This document shows, in pieces, positions 36,253 to 44,611 of a DNA stretch of 64,000 nt. The notes beneath the pieces are model-generated. The model ran no database searches. It saw only the letters and a list, made by a program, of their open reading frames with translations, and was not told the DNA's origin. The translations under genes and the position numbers were made by a program. The stretch is from JBALVT01 sp045110675 (GTDB taxonomy: Bacteria; Pseudomonadota; Gammaproteobacteria; Pseudomonadales; Halieaceae). Location of the stretch: NCBI GenBank assembly GCA_045110675.1, contig JBGCGJ010000046.1, positions 43,574 to 107,573 on the forward strand, read 5' to 3'. Each line of letters starts with the position of its first letter. Positions within the stretch are counted from its first letter, which is position 1.

Positions 36253-36912
36253 TTGGCAAAGAGAAATAATTCGAAGTTTAGTCGAAGGATAAAGCTGGCA
36301 GGTCTCGCAGCAGTTGCGGCCGTATTTGTTGGTGTCTATCAACATGGTCCCTCTGGTTCTATTGAGCAGTTATCCAAGGCTTATCATCTCACGCAATCCT
36401 GGGCCAAGGAGTACATTTCACGTCCACAAGCTAGCTGGCGCAAAGCGACTGATGCACTCAATGATCTCCTTCCCGAAGCGCGGGTGCCCACTCGTTTTGA
36501 CCTCACAGGCCGGGTTGTCCGCATTGCCGACGGTGATACCATTTCCGTGCTCGATGCTGATAATCAGCAACACAGTATACGTTTCTATGGCATAGACACT
36601 CCCGAGTACAATCAGCCATACGGCCGTCGCGCGTCGACTGCCTTGTCTGAATTGCTGGCCGATGAACACGTCGATATTGTGGTCAAAGATGTTGATCGCT
36701 TGGGAAGAACGGTCGGTGTCGTGTACTTGGGTAACACCAATATCAATGTTGAGATGATCAAAAATGGCCACGCGTGGTGGTACCGACATTATGCCGCGAC
36801 AAATCGAGAACTGAAATCTGCGGAGCATTTGGCCAAGCTCAACAAGTTGGGTCTTTGGTCCCGGGAGAACCCCGTGGCGCCCTGGGATTGGCGGCGGGGG
36901 AAGCGCGAATAA
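36253..36912 (+). CDS. Membrane-anchored thermonuclease-family (SNase) nuclease
   Basis: A 219-residue protein starting at TTG (no ATG is available in frame). The hydrophobic segment IKLAGLAAVAAVFVGVYQ (residues ~12-29) should anchor or export it. The SNase domain (~80-215) shows RIADGDTISVLD, IRFYGIDTPEYNQPYG and DRLGRTVGVVYL, so the catalytic Arg, Glu and Arg of staphylococcal nuclease are conserved; NVEMIKNGHAWWYRHYA completes it. Likely calcium-dependent DNA/RNA degradation in the periplasm or outside, for nutrients or defence. Confidence 0.9.
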   Translation: MAKRNNSKFSRRIKLAGLAAVAAVFVGVYQHGPSGSIEQLSKAYHLTQSWAKEYISRPQASWRKATDALNDLLPEARVPTRFDLTGRVVRIADGDTISVLDADNQQHSIRFYGIDTPEYNQPYGRRASTALSELLADEHVDIVVKDVDRLGRTVGVVYLGNTNINVEMIKNGHAWWYRHYAATNRELKSAEHLAKLNKLGLWSRENPVAPWDWRRGKRE

Positions 36913-37056
36913 GCTAAAAGTCATACCCCAAACGGGTTTACCCCGTCGGTGTGCAATAGCTCCTATTTGTACTATGCTAATAACGGATTGTACTAATGCA
37001 ACGTCAGGCAATGTTGCCTGATATCCGCAGTGACTCAAAAATAAGAGGATAGAAGT

Positions 37057-37506
37057 ATGTTACAAGAATTCAAAAAGTTTGCGATGCGCGGCAATGTGGT
37101 GGACATGGCAGTTGGTATTATTATCGGCGGTGCCTTTGGAACCATAGTGAAGAGTCTGGTTTCTGATGTGATTATGCCGCCCGTCGGATTGTTGCTTGGC
37201 GGCGTCGACTTTTCCGATTTGTTTGTGACACTCAAAGAAGGTGCGACGGCTGGTCCGTATGCGACTCTAGCCGCTGCTCAGGAAGCCGGGGCAGTCACGA
37301 TAAGCTACGGTATCTTCATTAATGCTGTTATTAGTTTCCTTATAGTCGCTTTCGCGGTGTTCTTGTTAATCCAGAGCATTAATAAAATGCAGGGCGAAGA
37401 AGAGCCAGAAGAAGTCACCACCAAAGATTGCGAGTTTTGCTGCTCCAGCATTCCCCTCAAAGCGACCAAGTGCCCCAACTGTACTGCGGACGTGGCCGCT
37501 GCTTGA
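37057..37506 (+). CDS. mscL: Large-conductance mechanosensitive channel with C-terminal zinc ribbon
   Basis: A 149-residue MscL that opens under membrane tension to release solutes on osmotic downshock. TM1 (residues ~15-40) has VVDMAVGIIIGGAFGTIV; TM2 (~86-108) is the FINAVISFLIVAFAVFLLI segment. After the conserved helix, residues 125-142 add CEFC...CPNC (C125, C128, C139, C142), a zinc-ribbon-like tail absent from E. coli MscL but known in a number of other bacteria. AGAGGA ribosome site precedes the ATG. Confidence 0.96.
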   Translation: MLQEFKKFAMRGNVVDMAVGIIIGGAFGTIVKSLVSDVIMPPVGLLLGGVDFSDLFVTLKEGATAGPYATLAAAQEAGAVTISYGIFINAVISFLIVAFAVFLLIQSINKMQGEEEPEEVTTKDCEFCCSSIPLKATKCPNCTADVAAA

Positions 37507-37591
37507 TTGGGATCTGACCTGCTGCGGCGCCGATGCTTTGGCGTCTCGGCAGTCTCTGCAGTTGTTCAATTTCCGGCATCATTTTGCTTAC

Positions 37592-37619
37592 AAAAAAAAG
37601 GCCCCGTCATGTGGGGCCT
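37592..37619 (-). terminator. Intrinsic terminator on the minus strand with no minus-strand gene
   Basis: AGGCCCC (37599-37605), loop GTCATGT, GGGGCCT (37613-37619). On the minus strand the hairpin is followed by eight T (the A run at 37592-37599). The nearest minus-strand gene is far to the right, beyond a plus-strand gene. So a transcript from the minus strand between here and ~37760 may end here. On the plus strand no T tract follows. Confidence 0.5.
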
Positions 37620-37785
37620 GCACCAGGAGCATGTTGCAAAACTAGTTAAAGCAAAAAGCGGGCCAGGCCCCGTGATCCCTGGATTCTAAAGGGATTCTTC
37701 TGATGATTTATGCCCACTTGTAAAGTAATCTGACAATGAATCTTCCCGGCCACATAGCTTGATCCCATGGATTAGAGACCGTCTT

Positions 37786-38226
37786 ATGACACTGGATACA
37801 CAGAAACTCGAGCGCAATTTCTTCCGCCTCCTGAATAAGGTTGTAGAGCCCGCGGTGCGAAAAGGCCTCGGCTCATCGCGATTTATTCCCGCCGGACTCA
37901 TCGTGCTGGAATCAGTCGGATTCAAATCGGGTCAAATTCGCCGCACGCCTCTGGTCGCTACGCGGCTGAAGGGTTATGTGTTTGTAAACACCGTCAGGGG
38001 CGAGCGTTCCTTCTGGGTAAAGAACCTTCTGAAAAAGCCGCGTACCCAGTTTTATCTTGGCGGCAAGCTGAGGCAGGCGCAGGCTTTTGTTATCGCACCT
38101 GGGAAGCGCTATCGACGCCCGAAATCCCTTCCGATGACCATCGGGAAAGTAACCGACTTTCTCGCGCCTTATACAAAGGAGGGTTGGGCTTTCGTCGTGT
38201 TGATGCCGATCAAAAATGGCGACTAG
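37786..38226 (+). CDS. Nitroreductase/deazaflavin-dependent oxidoreductase family protein (DUF385-like)
   Basis: A ~146-residue protein of the DDN/FDOR split-barrel family. The signature LIVLESVGFKSGQIRRTPLVATRL matches the family's TxGRKSGxxRxTPL cofactor-binding stretch, and SFWVKNLLKKPRTQFYLGGK follows. In actinobacteria members use F420H2; in gammaproteobacteria the cofactor is uncertain. ATG 37786 is my choice; TTG 37759 in frame is possible. Probably a redox or binding protein for small hydrophobics. Confidence 0.82.
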   Translation: MTLDTQKLERNFFRLLNKVVEPAVRKGLGSSRFIPAGLIVLESVGFKSGQIRRTPLVATRLKGYVFVNTVRGERSFWVKNLLKKPRTQFYLGGKLRQAQAFVIAPGKRYRRPKSLPMTIGKVTDFLAPYTKEGWAFVVLMPIKNGD

Positions 38227-38241
38227 CTCCCGACGCTGTGA

Positions 38242-38436
38242 TCATGTCGGCGAATAACGATTTGATTCCAGCTGCCTATCCAACTTCGATCGTATGCCAT
38301 TGTAGAGTTCGAGATCCTTGGAGAACTCAGGGCGATAGCCGTTATTCACCGCCTGCTGAAGAGTGGCGCTTGCCTTGTTCATCAGTTTTTCCAGGGCGTT
38401 TACTTCTTCCAGACTCAATTCAATCTTTGTTTCCAT
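38242..38436 (-). CDS. Small conserved-looking hypothetical protein
   Basis: A 64-residue charged protein, METKIELSLEEVNALEKL at the start, likely helical (coiled-coil heptads LxxEVNALEKLM) with no membrane segment. A clear GGGAG ribosome site lies 7 nt before the ATG, which supports it as a gene. Function unknown. It converges on the DUF385-like gene 15 bp away. Confidence 0.65.
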   Translation of the reverse strand: METKIELSLEEVNALEKLMNKASATLQQAVNNGYRPEFSKDLELYNGIRSKLDRQLESNRYSPT

Positions 38437-38698
38437 TACCGACTCCCTAAATCATTGCGCTGCTAGCGCTGTTTCCCTAATGTTCTGAAATACTATCTGA
38501 CTGTGGCTGAACGAAAGCTGAACAAATTGCCCAGCGCTCCGTAGATCTAGAAAAATCGGGAATCGCGGGACTATTAAGTCTAGTAAAAGTATCCTGAGAA
38601 TATCCTCTTAAAAGCGTCTACACTTCATTCGCTGGAGTTCGACAATCCGGGGTCCCTATGCGTCCCGCAACCTTGATATAAACCTTTGGAGCACAACC

Positions 38699-38953
38699 AT
38701 GAACATTCGAAGTACACTATTGCTTATTGCAGTTACACTACCTTTTGCGAGCGGAATAACGGCCCAAGACCTTGGGAAATTGGCGGAGTCGGTCGATACG
38801 GATAAAGCGGTTGAGGCTGTGGATACCGGCAAACTCACCGAGGCGGTAAGCTCTGATGGTGTAGATATGGAAAAAGTGGTTGAGGCAGTGGATACGGAAA
38901 AAGCGGCCGAAGCCGTCGATCTCAAAAAAATGGGCGAGGCACTGACTGAGTAA
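38699..38953 (+). CDS. Small secreted protein with 9-residue VDxxKxxEA repeats
   Basis: An 84-residue protein. Residues 1-23 are a signal peptide (STLLLIAVTLPFASGITAQ). The mature part is almost wholly a repeat of nine residues: VDTDKAVEA, VDTGKLTEA, VDMEKVVEA, VDTEKAAEA and VDLKKMGEA, with a five-residue break (VSSDG) after the second and a partial copy (DLGKLAES) before the first. It should form an acidic, helical, periplasmic or exported rod. GGAG precedes the ATG. No family is recognised. Confidence 0.75.
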   Translation: MNIRSTLLLIAVTLPFASGITAQDLGKLAESVDTDKAVEAVDTGKLTEAVSSDGVDMEKVVEAVDTEKAAEAVDLKKMGEALTE

Positions 38954-38966
38954 GCGGACGTTGAAT

Positions 38967-39018
38967 CCGGGGGCAACTGGGTTTTCTGCCAGTTGCCACC
39001 GGGTGTCGCTGTTTTTTT
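38967..39018 (+). terminator. Hairpin terminator after the repeat protein
   Basis: CCGG-G-GGCAACTGG (38967-38980), loop GTTTTCTG, CCAGTTGCC-A-CCGG (38989-39002) gives 13 bp with one mismatch, and seven T follow at 39012-39018. The T tract starts nine bases past the stem, so the efficiency is doubtful. The converging AsmA-like gene stops at 39017, inside this region. Confidence 0.55.
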
Positions 39019-39793
39019 ACTTGTCCTTTTTGAACAGGTTTTTCAGCCCCTCCACTTTTGACATATCGTCAGCGCTTAGCTTTTCTTTCAGCTTCTCAGT
39101 CAGCTTTTTCTCAACAGCCTCGACTCCGAGATCTCGTAGATACCGTGTCACCGATTTTTGAACCTTCTTTACGATATTCCCCAATAGCGTTTGAGCGAGT
39201 TGGTCAGGTGTTAACCCCTTCTTAGTATCGCCGATGTTGGTTTCGCGGATATCCGGAATCTCGATGGATTGTGTCTCAGTGATCTCGGAAACCACGGTCG
39301 CCCTGGCATTAAGAAAATCGAATTTCTTCAGCATCAAGCGAATATCCTGAGAAGAAGATTCTCCCGCTGGTGGAGACTTTTTGGAACCGGAGTCCCTTTC
39401 CATATTTTTCAGCAACTGACCGAGGTTGGTGTTTTTGCCTTTTTGCTCGGCGATGAGCTTGGCCCCATCGATACTGACTTGTGAAATGACGATGACGGGT
39501 TCACGCAAGCTAGTGGGATCAATTTGAACTACGATGGTATCGAGTTTGAGAGCGTATTCGCTCTCATAGCCCTGAGGGTTGTTGATGGTAAGACCGTTCA
39601 GCTGGCTTCTGCCCGTGGTGAGATCTAGTTGAACACTGTCCAGTTGCACTCCCGTGCGTGTTACATCACTGCCAACGTCCTCAATCATGTCCTTAACGAG
39701 ATTGTCCAGGTTGCTCCACAAGAAGTAGCCGCCTACTGCGACCACAACGAGCAGAACCAGTGCGATACCGCCGATAATTTTAACTGCTTTCAT
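39017..39793 (-). CDS. AsmA-like membrane protein
   Basis: A ~258-residue protein with one N-terminal membrane helix (KIIGGIALVLLVVVAVGGYFLW) and a periplasmic part. LDLTTGRSQLNGLTINNPQGY is the mark of the AsmA/YhdP-type chorein-like family, which carries lipids between membranes. The C-terminus ends in a Lys-rich stretch (KKLTEKLKEKLSADD). Shorter than classical AsmA (~600), so a small relative. ATG 39793 starts MKAVKI; an upstream extension to 39922 has no support. Confidence 0.82.
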   Translation of the reverse strand: MKAVKIIGGIALVLLVVVAVGGYFLWSNLDNLVKDMIEDVGSDVTRTGVQLDSVQLDLTTGRSQLNGLTINNPQGYESEYALKLDTIVVQIDPTSLREPVIVISQVSIDGAKLIAEQKGKNTNLGQLLKNMERDSGSKKSPPAGESSSQDIRLMLKKFDFLNARATVVSEITETQSIEIPDIRETNIGDTKKGLTPDQLAQTLLGNIVKKVQKSVTRYLRDLGVEAVEKKLTEKLKEKLSADDMSKVEGLKNLFKKDK

Positions 39794-39963
39794 GATTTTT
39801 ACTCTGTGTGTTTTCAAGGAGTAGCTGTTGCCAATAAAACTAACGCTAAAGTAGAGAGAGGGCAACCACTGTGTTTTGCCCGCGTGCTCAGCGCCGTAGT
39901 ATTGCTCACGCGGCTTGGGCATAATACTGACCTTCGGTCACGTGCCCAAAAGTACAAGATCAC

Positions 39964-41655
39964 ATGTACCATCAATATTTTGGCCTCAGTGAGGCTCCAT
40001 TCTCCATTGCGGTAAATCCCCGCTATTTGTTTATGAGCGCCCGCCATCGAGACGCGCTGGCGCATTTGCTGTACGGAGTGGGGGCCGGTGGTGGTTTCAT
40101 TTTACTGACCGGTGAGGTGGGAACGGGGAAAACTACTATCAATCGCTGTCTACTTGAGCAGCTTCCCCAGGACACCGACATCGCCATTATCCTGAATCCG
40201 GCGCTTAACGCCATGGAGCTTCTGGCCACGGCCTGTGACGAGTTAAACATTGATTACGATTCGGAAAACCCAACCCTCAAAACCCTGACCGACAAGCTTC
40301 ACGCCTATCTCGTGGAAAATCACCGTAAAGGACGCAGCACGGTATTAATGATTGACGAGGCACAGCATTTAGATTTTGAGGTACTTGAGCAGATTCGCCT
40401 GCTCACGAATCTCGAGACCAATACCCAAAAGCTGCTACAGATTATTCTTATCGGACAACCCGAGTTGGTGGAGTTGCTCAATCGTCCTGAGCTTCGCCAG
40501 CTCAATCAACGAATCACTGCTCGTTATAATTTGGAGCCATTGAACCTTCAGGAAACCGCCGCGTATATTCGTCATCGCTTACAGGTCGCTGGCCTGGCTC
40601 CGGGTCGGGAACTCTTTCCTGCATCGGTTGTGCGTGGAATATACAAGCGCACTCGTGGAATCCCGCGATTGATAAACGTGTTGTGCGATCGGATATTACT
40701 AGGTGCGTACGGGCGAAATAAACAGCGGGCTGATTCGACAATGCTCGACGTGGCAGCCCATGAAGTGATGGGCCAGGAGTCCGGAGGCAAAAGTGGATGG
40801 AGGGTGTGGCTGGTCGTGTTGCTATCGCTGCTGATTGGAGGGGGCTTGGCGGTCTGGCTTTACACTCAGCGACTCACCGAAAGCCACTCGACTCAACCTG
40901 TGGGTCAACCCGCTAAAACCATCCGGGAGAATGCCACCAATACAAGCTTCGTTGAAGACACAAGCCCGGCTTTAGCAGTCGCAGCCGTTAGCGACGCAGG
41001 GATGCCTACTGCCGAGTCGGAATCTTCGCTGCCGAAAACCTGGTTACTGCCACCCCAAGCCGCTTTGCAACGCTTGTGGGCGCTTGAGTCACCGACTGGT
41101 TTGGCGGTGCCGAACTGTGTAGAGCATATTTCCGGTGGTCTATCCTGCACGGAATCCGTGGCGAAAACCTGGGAGGAGTTGATGCAATATGATCGCCCCC
41201 TGGCCCTTAACATGGTGACACCAGATCGGTTTGGTGCCAGTGTGCTGTTGCTGGGTATTGAGGGGACTGAAGGCTATGTCTCTTCAGATTTCGGTGTGGC
41301 CTTGGTGAGCCTGGCGGAGCTCGGGCCATTGTGGACGGGGCAGTTCACCCTTGTCTGGCATCCGCCCCAGGGATTTCTCACTCCCGTGGCCCTAGGAGAT
41401 CGCAGTCCTGTCATCGCCGAGATTGCCAAGTTGTTTTCTCAATTGGATGGTCAAAGCGAAGTGCTATCGACTGGGCGCTTTAGCACTCGCCTGAAGGAGC
41501 GAGTTGTATTGTTTCAAAAACAACATGAGCTGGAAGCTGATGGTGTGATCGGTGTTAAGACATTGCTGAAACTGAACGAGCAACTGGGTATTGATTTGAC
41601 GGCACAGGCGGCGCGTAAACGCTTGGATGGGCCAGTCGAGATAATACAGCGCTAG
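39964..41655 (+). CDS. gspA: Type II secretion protein GspA/ExeA (AAA ATPase with peptidoglycan-binding domain)
   Basis: A 563-residue protein. Residues 1-~265 are an AAA ATPase (MYHQYFGLSEAPFSIAVNP start; Walker A GEVGTGKT at 50-57; Walker B VLMIDEAQ near 126). A membrane helix (~279-301) leads to a periplasmic part ending in a PG_binding_1 domain (~495-550, LKERVVLFQKQHELEADGVIG). With GspB it opens the peptidoglycan to let the secretin ring assemble. GspB follows 38 bp downstream. Other gsp genes are not in the window. Confidence 0.93.
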   Translation: MYHQYFGLSEAPFSIAVNPRYLFMSARHRDALAHLLYGVGAGGGFILLTGEVGTGKTTINRCLLEQLPQDTDIAIILNPALNAMELLATACDELNIDYDSENPTLKTLTDKLHAYLVENHRKGRSTVLMIDEAQHLDFEVLEQIRLLTNLETNTQKLLQIILIGQPELVELLNRPELRQLNQRITARYNLEPLNLQETAAYIRHRLQVAGLAPGRELFPASVVRGIYKRTRGIPRLINVLCDRILLGAYGRNKQRADSTMLDVAAHEVMGQESGGKSGWRVWLVVLLSLLIGGGLAVWLYTQRLTESHSTQPVGQPAKTIRENATNTSFVEDTSPALAVAAVSDAGMPTAESESSLPKTWLLPPQAALQRLWALESPTGLAVPNCVEHISGGLSCTESVAKTWEELMQYDRPLALNMVTPDRFGASVLLLGIEGTEGYVSSDFGVALVSLAELGPLWTGQFTLVWHPPQGFLTPVALGDRSPVIAEIAKLFSQLDGQSEVLSTGRFSTRLKERVVLFQKQHELEADGVIGVKTLLKLNEQLGIDLTAQAARKRLDGPVEIIQR

Positions 41656-41693
41656 GCTAATGTGATGAATACAAACTTGGGAACTATTCGATC

Positions 41694-42533
41694 GTGTCCT
41701 TAATACTAGAAGCGCTGAGTCGCTCATCGCAGGAGCGTCAAACCGATTCCAACAGTCCTGGTTTGGATACGCCGGCCTATGTGGATGAATCCGAGCTGGG
41801 TCGTCCTTGGCAGTTTTGGTTGCCCTGGGTGATTTTGTCATTGGCCTTGGCGGCAGTAGGTCTTCTGTTGGCGGATAAGTTTAGCGATGAGCCCGCATCC
41901 GCACCCACAGCGGTGGAAAGTCCTGCAGAGCAAACAGTAGCTCCCGTTCAGTCGCAAATTAAAGCTCAGCCAGCGCCAGCAGTTTCAGATGGGCAATTGA
42001 AGCTGGCTGAGCCTGTAAAGGCTGTAGAGATGGCAGAAAAAATGCTTTCAGCAGTACCGATTGCAGAACAAGTTGCTAATGCCGAGGGGCTAGACCCAGC
42101 TGTGGAGGCGCTGTATGCCAATCAACCCCCGTCGATACCAAAACAGCCAGCGCCGAAGCCCGCGAATAAGCCCGTGGAGAAAGTAATAGCAACTCCGCCC
42201 AAACGCTCTGAGAGCAACATCGATATCGAAGAGGTCCTAGCGAGAACGGAGGACGCCTTAAAAAGAGCGCGTCTACAGGAACATTCAGCGCCGTTTATCG
42301 CCGACCTATCTCAACAACTCAAGGATGACATCCCAACGATTATGTATTTAAAACACGACTACTCGTCCAAACCAGGTGAATCCGTTGTCGTTCTTAATAG
42401 CAAGAGTGTTCGAGTTGGCGGCAGAATTGGCGCGGGAATGACCGTGGAAGAAATTCTTACCGATTCCGTGGTGCTCAACTATCGAGGCACGCAATTCCGA
42501 TTGCGAGCGCTCAATAGCTGGATCAATCTATAA
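41694..42533 (+). CDS. gspB: Type II secretion protein GspB
   Basis: A 279-residue protein starting at GTG. MSLILEALSRSSQER is the family start. A membrane helix (~residues 42-62, WLPWVILSLALAAVGLLL) is followed by a Pro/Ala-rich linker (to ~170) and the conserved C-terminal GspB domain (~205-279) with LKHDYSSKPGESVVVLNSK and the ending LRALNSWINL. Works with GspA in placing the secretin. Cotranscribed with gspA. Confidence 0.92.
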   Translation: MSLILEALSRSSQERQTDSNSPGLDTPAYVDESELGRPWQFWLPWVILSLALAAVGLLLADKFSDEPASAPTAVESPAEQTVAPVQSQIKAQPAPAVSDGQLKLAEPVKAVEMAEKMLSAVPIAEQVANAEGLDPAVEALYANQPPSIPKQPAPKPANKPVEKVIATPPKRSESNIDIEEVLARTEDALKRARLQEHSAPFIADLSQQLKDDIPTIMYLKHDYSSKPGESVVVLNSKSVRVGGRIGAGMTVEEILTDSVVLNYRGTQFRLRALNSWINL

Positions 42534-42557
42534 GACTATACAAAATTGATCCGGAGA

Positions 42558-43967
42558 TTATAAGCCCAGGTAGTCCTTGGTTATAGTGAACAACTCCCTC
42601 TGTTGTACAAACGCCGGAACCCTGCCCAGGCTTTCCTGATTGCCATACAGAGGCACGCTAACCCCAGTATGCTCCTCCATATCAAAGTTGGTTGTCGCGT
42701 AGTTAACCGCCATCCTAACGCCTTCTGGAGTAACGATTCTTACAATATGCCCAGGGGAGTAGATGGGGATGGGAATATCCGAGTAGAGGCTTTCGTCTGG
42801 AACAAGTTGCGCCGCCTGCCCGTGGTCGGCGGTGACCAGTACCAGCGTGTTGGGGTTTTTCTCTGCGTAGGCGAGTGAACTTTCGAGCGCCTCCATCAGC
42901 TGCTCAACTTCGCCTATCGATCCACAGGCATCGCGTTTGTGGGCTTGCTTGTCGATAGAAGCTGACTCGATCATCAGGTAAAACCCGCGCGTATTGTTTT
43001 CTGTCAGATGAGCGAGGGCAGTATCAGTCATCTGTTTTAGTGAGGGTACTTTAGTAGATTCAGGGTTTGCCTCGCACTTCATGGGCTCGGGTATGTTCAC
43101 GCTGCCGAGGTACTGGCTAATTTGATTGAAGAATGACGGGCCGGGTTTTTCCGCTATGCGTCCTTCTTCCCCCCTCATCCTTACCGGCAGCGTACTTTTG
43201 GCGAACAGACCGAGTAGGCGTTTGCCCGGATCCGCCTGTGCGAGCTCTCGAGCATTGGCGACGGTTTCGAAACCCTTGGACTGGGCTAACTGCAGTACCG
43301 ATGTGTCGCCGTCGCGGGTTTTTGCTGCGAAATGTTTACTCCCGCCCCCCAAAATGACATCCACTGATGATTCTGCTAATTGCACGGCGATCGATCCCTT
43401 GCCACCATTGGATTTCAAGTCGACTGTGCACTCACCCAGATTCACCCCGTAAAAAGTGATTTCTTCCATTAGCTCAGGATTTTCGCAAAGCCGGAACTTT
43501 ATGTGGCTGGCGAAAGAGGCCGGCGTCGCATCGGTTACGCTCGAGGTGGTGACAATACCGGTCTTGAAACCTGCTTTCTTGGCCAGCTCCATGATAGTCG
43601 GAACATCCTCGTCGGCTCCTGCAGTGGTGGCAATTCGCCCGCGACTCGTCACGATACCAGTGGCCATCGATGTTGCGGAATTGGCCGAATCCGAAACATA
43701 AAGAGGTTTGCCATCCACTTGATCCTCGACGGTCTGTACCTGGGAGTTAGAGCGCAACGGAAGCCCGTCAATGAGAAGCCGCCCATTAGCCCCCTTTAAA
43801 TAGTTTCTGGCGATACTGATTTGTTGGTCGTCCATACCGTCGCCGACTATGAGAATCACCTGACGAGGTGCCTCTGATGAAGCGGGTTCTTGCGCATCAC
43901 TTCCCACCGCAATAGGTGTCAACAGTATTGAGGTTAGTAGTATTGGAGCGATTGAACGGTAATGCAT
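42558..43967 (-). CDS. Alkaline phosphatase
   Basis: A 469-residue exported alkaline phosphatase. Signal peptide MHYRSIAPILLTSILLTPIAVG; then LIVGDGMDDQQ and the nucleophilic Ser in SDSANSATSMATG (DSAxSATA motif), with metal ligands IESASIDKQAH and VLVTADHGQ. The C-terminus has MEEHTGVSVPLYG. It releases phosphate from organic esters in the periplasm. ATG 43967 has an AAGGAAA ribosome site; a longer frame to 44093 adds no signal. I find no clear Pho box, though a 16-bp palindrome lies 67 bp upstream. Confidence 0.93.
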   Translation of the reverse strand: MHYRSIAPILLTSILLTPIAVGSDAQEPASSEAPRQVILIVGDGMDDQQISIARNYLKGANGRLLIDGLPLRSNSQVQTVEDQVDGKPLYVSDSANSATSMATGIVTSRGRIATTAGADEDVPTIMELAKKAGFKTGIVTTSSVTDATPASFASHIKFRLCENPELMEEITFYGVNLGECTVDLKSNGGKGSIAVQLAESSVDVILGGGSKHFAAKTRDGDTSVLQLAQSKGFETVANARELAQADPGKRLLGLFAKSTLPVRMRGEEGRIAEKPGPSFFNQISQYLGSVNIPEPMKCEANPESTKVPSLKQMTDTALAHLTENNTRGFYLMIESASIDKQAHKRDACGSIGEVEQLMEALESSLAYAEKNPNTLVLVTADHGQAAQLVPDESLYSDIPIPIYSPGHIVRIVTPEGVRMAVNYATTNFDMEEHTGVSVPLYGNQESLGRVPAFVQQRELFTITKDYLGL

Positions 43968-44033
43968 GTGTGGGATTTCCTTGTGTAGAGCACGAAAGTA
44001 TCGAACCAGGTGGCGAGAATCTCTGTTTCCATC

Positions 44034-44049
44034 GCCCAGACATCTGGGC
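44034..44049. promoter_or_regulatory. Perfect 16-bp inverted repeat between alkaline phosphatase and glnK
   Basis: GCCCAGA (44034-44040), CA, TCTGGGC (44043-44049). It sits in the 292-bp divergent gap. The rest of this gap holds no gene; a TATAAT at 44194-44199 is a possible -10 for glnK with a poor -35. Could be an operator of either gene. Confidence 0.35.
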
Positions 44050-44259
44050 AAAATTTGGTCAGGGCACTCATGCCACTGAGTTTCTTGTTTCAAAATCGAA
44101 GTTTCTGCCGACAGCTACTTAACGTTGTTCCTCGTTTGTGGCAGCATTCATCCCCTAAATTGGGTGCGAGCGGTCGCTTTATGGGTCGCGCAGTATAATA
44201 ACAGTGTCACCCACTTCGAAAGTACCTAAAACCTTGCGAAACCCAAGAGGAACGTCTCA

Positions 44260-44598
44260 ATGAAGATGATTACAGCGATTATCAAGCCCTTCAAGCTTGA
44301 TGATGTTCGCGATGCACTCCAGCAAATCGGAATTCACGGTATGACCGTGGAGGAAGTTAAAGGCTACGGCCGACAGAAAGGCCATACGGAACTCTATCGC
44401 GGTGCAGAATATGTGGTCGAATTTCAGCCCAAGATCAAGGTTCAGATCGCAGTAAGCGCCGCCATGGTTGAGCCGGCTATCGACGCCATATGCGGCGCCG
44501 CTAATACCGAAAAAATTGGCGATGGAAAAATCTTTGTGAGCGCTCTGGAGCAGAGCATTAGAATCCGTACCGGAGAAACCGGCGAAGAAGCACTATAA
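44260..44598 (+). CDS. glnK: Nitrogen regulatory protein P-II (GlnK)
   Basis: A 112-residue PII signal protein that binds 2-oxoglutarate, ATP/ADP and is uridylylated at Y51 in the T-loop (LYRGAEYVVEF). The start MKMITAIIKPFKLDDVRDAL and GDGKIFV are canonical. It lies 13 bp before the ammonium transporter gene start, the classic glnK-amtB pair, so it probably gates AmtB. I could not identify a convincing sigma-54 promoter. Confidence 0.97.
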   Translation: MKMITAIIKPFKLDDVRDALQQIGIHGMTVEEVKGYGRQKGHTELYRGAEYVVEFQPKIKVQIAVSAAMVEPAIDAICGAANTEKIGDGKIFVSALEQSIRIRTGETGEEAL

Positions 44599-44611
44599 GG
44601 TGGAATTTCGA

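Noticed and set aside
36418..37038. A 206-codon open frame on the minus strand
   Set aside because: Antisense to the nuclease gene and its downstream gap; codons and motifs support the plus-strand gene.
44159..44259. Possible sigma-54 promoter for glnK
   Set aside because: TGGCAG near 44139 lacks the GC at the right distance; no clean GG-N10-GC pair was found.
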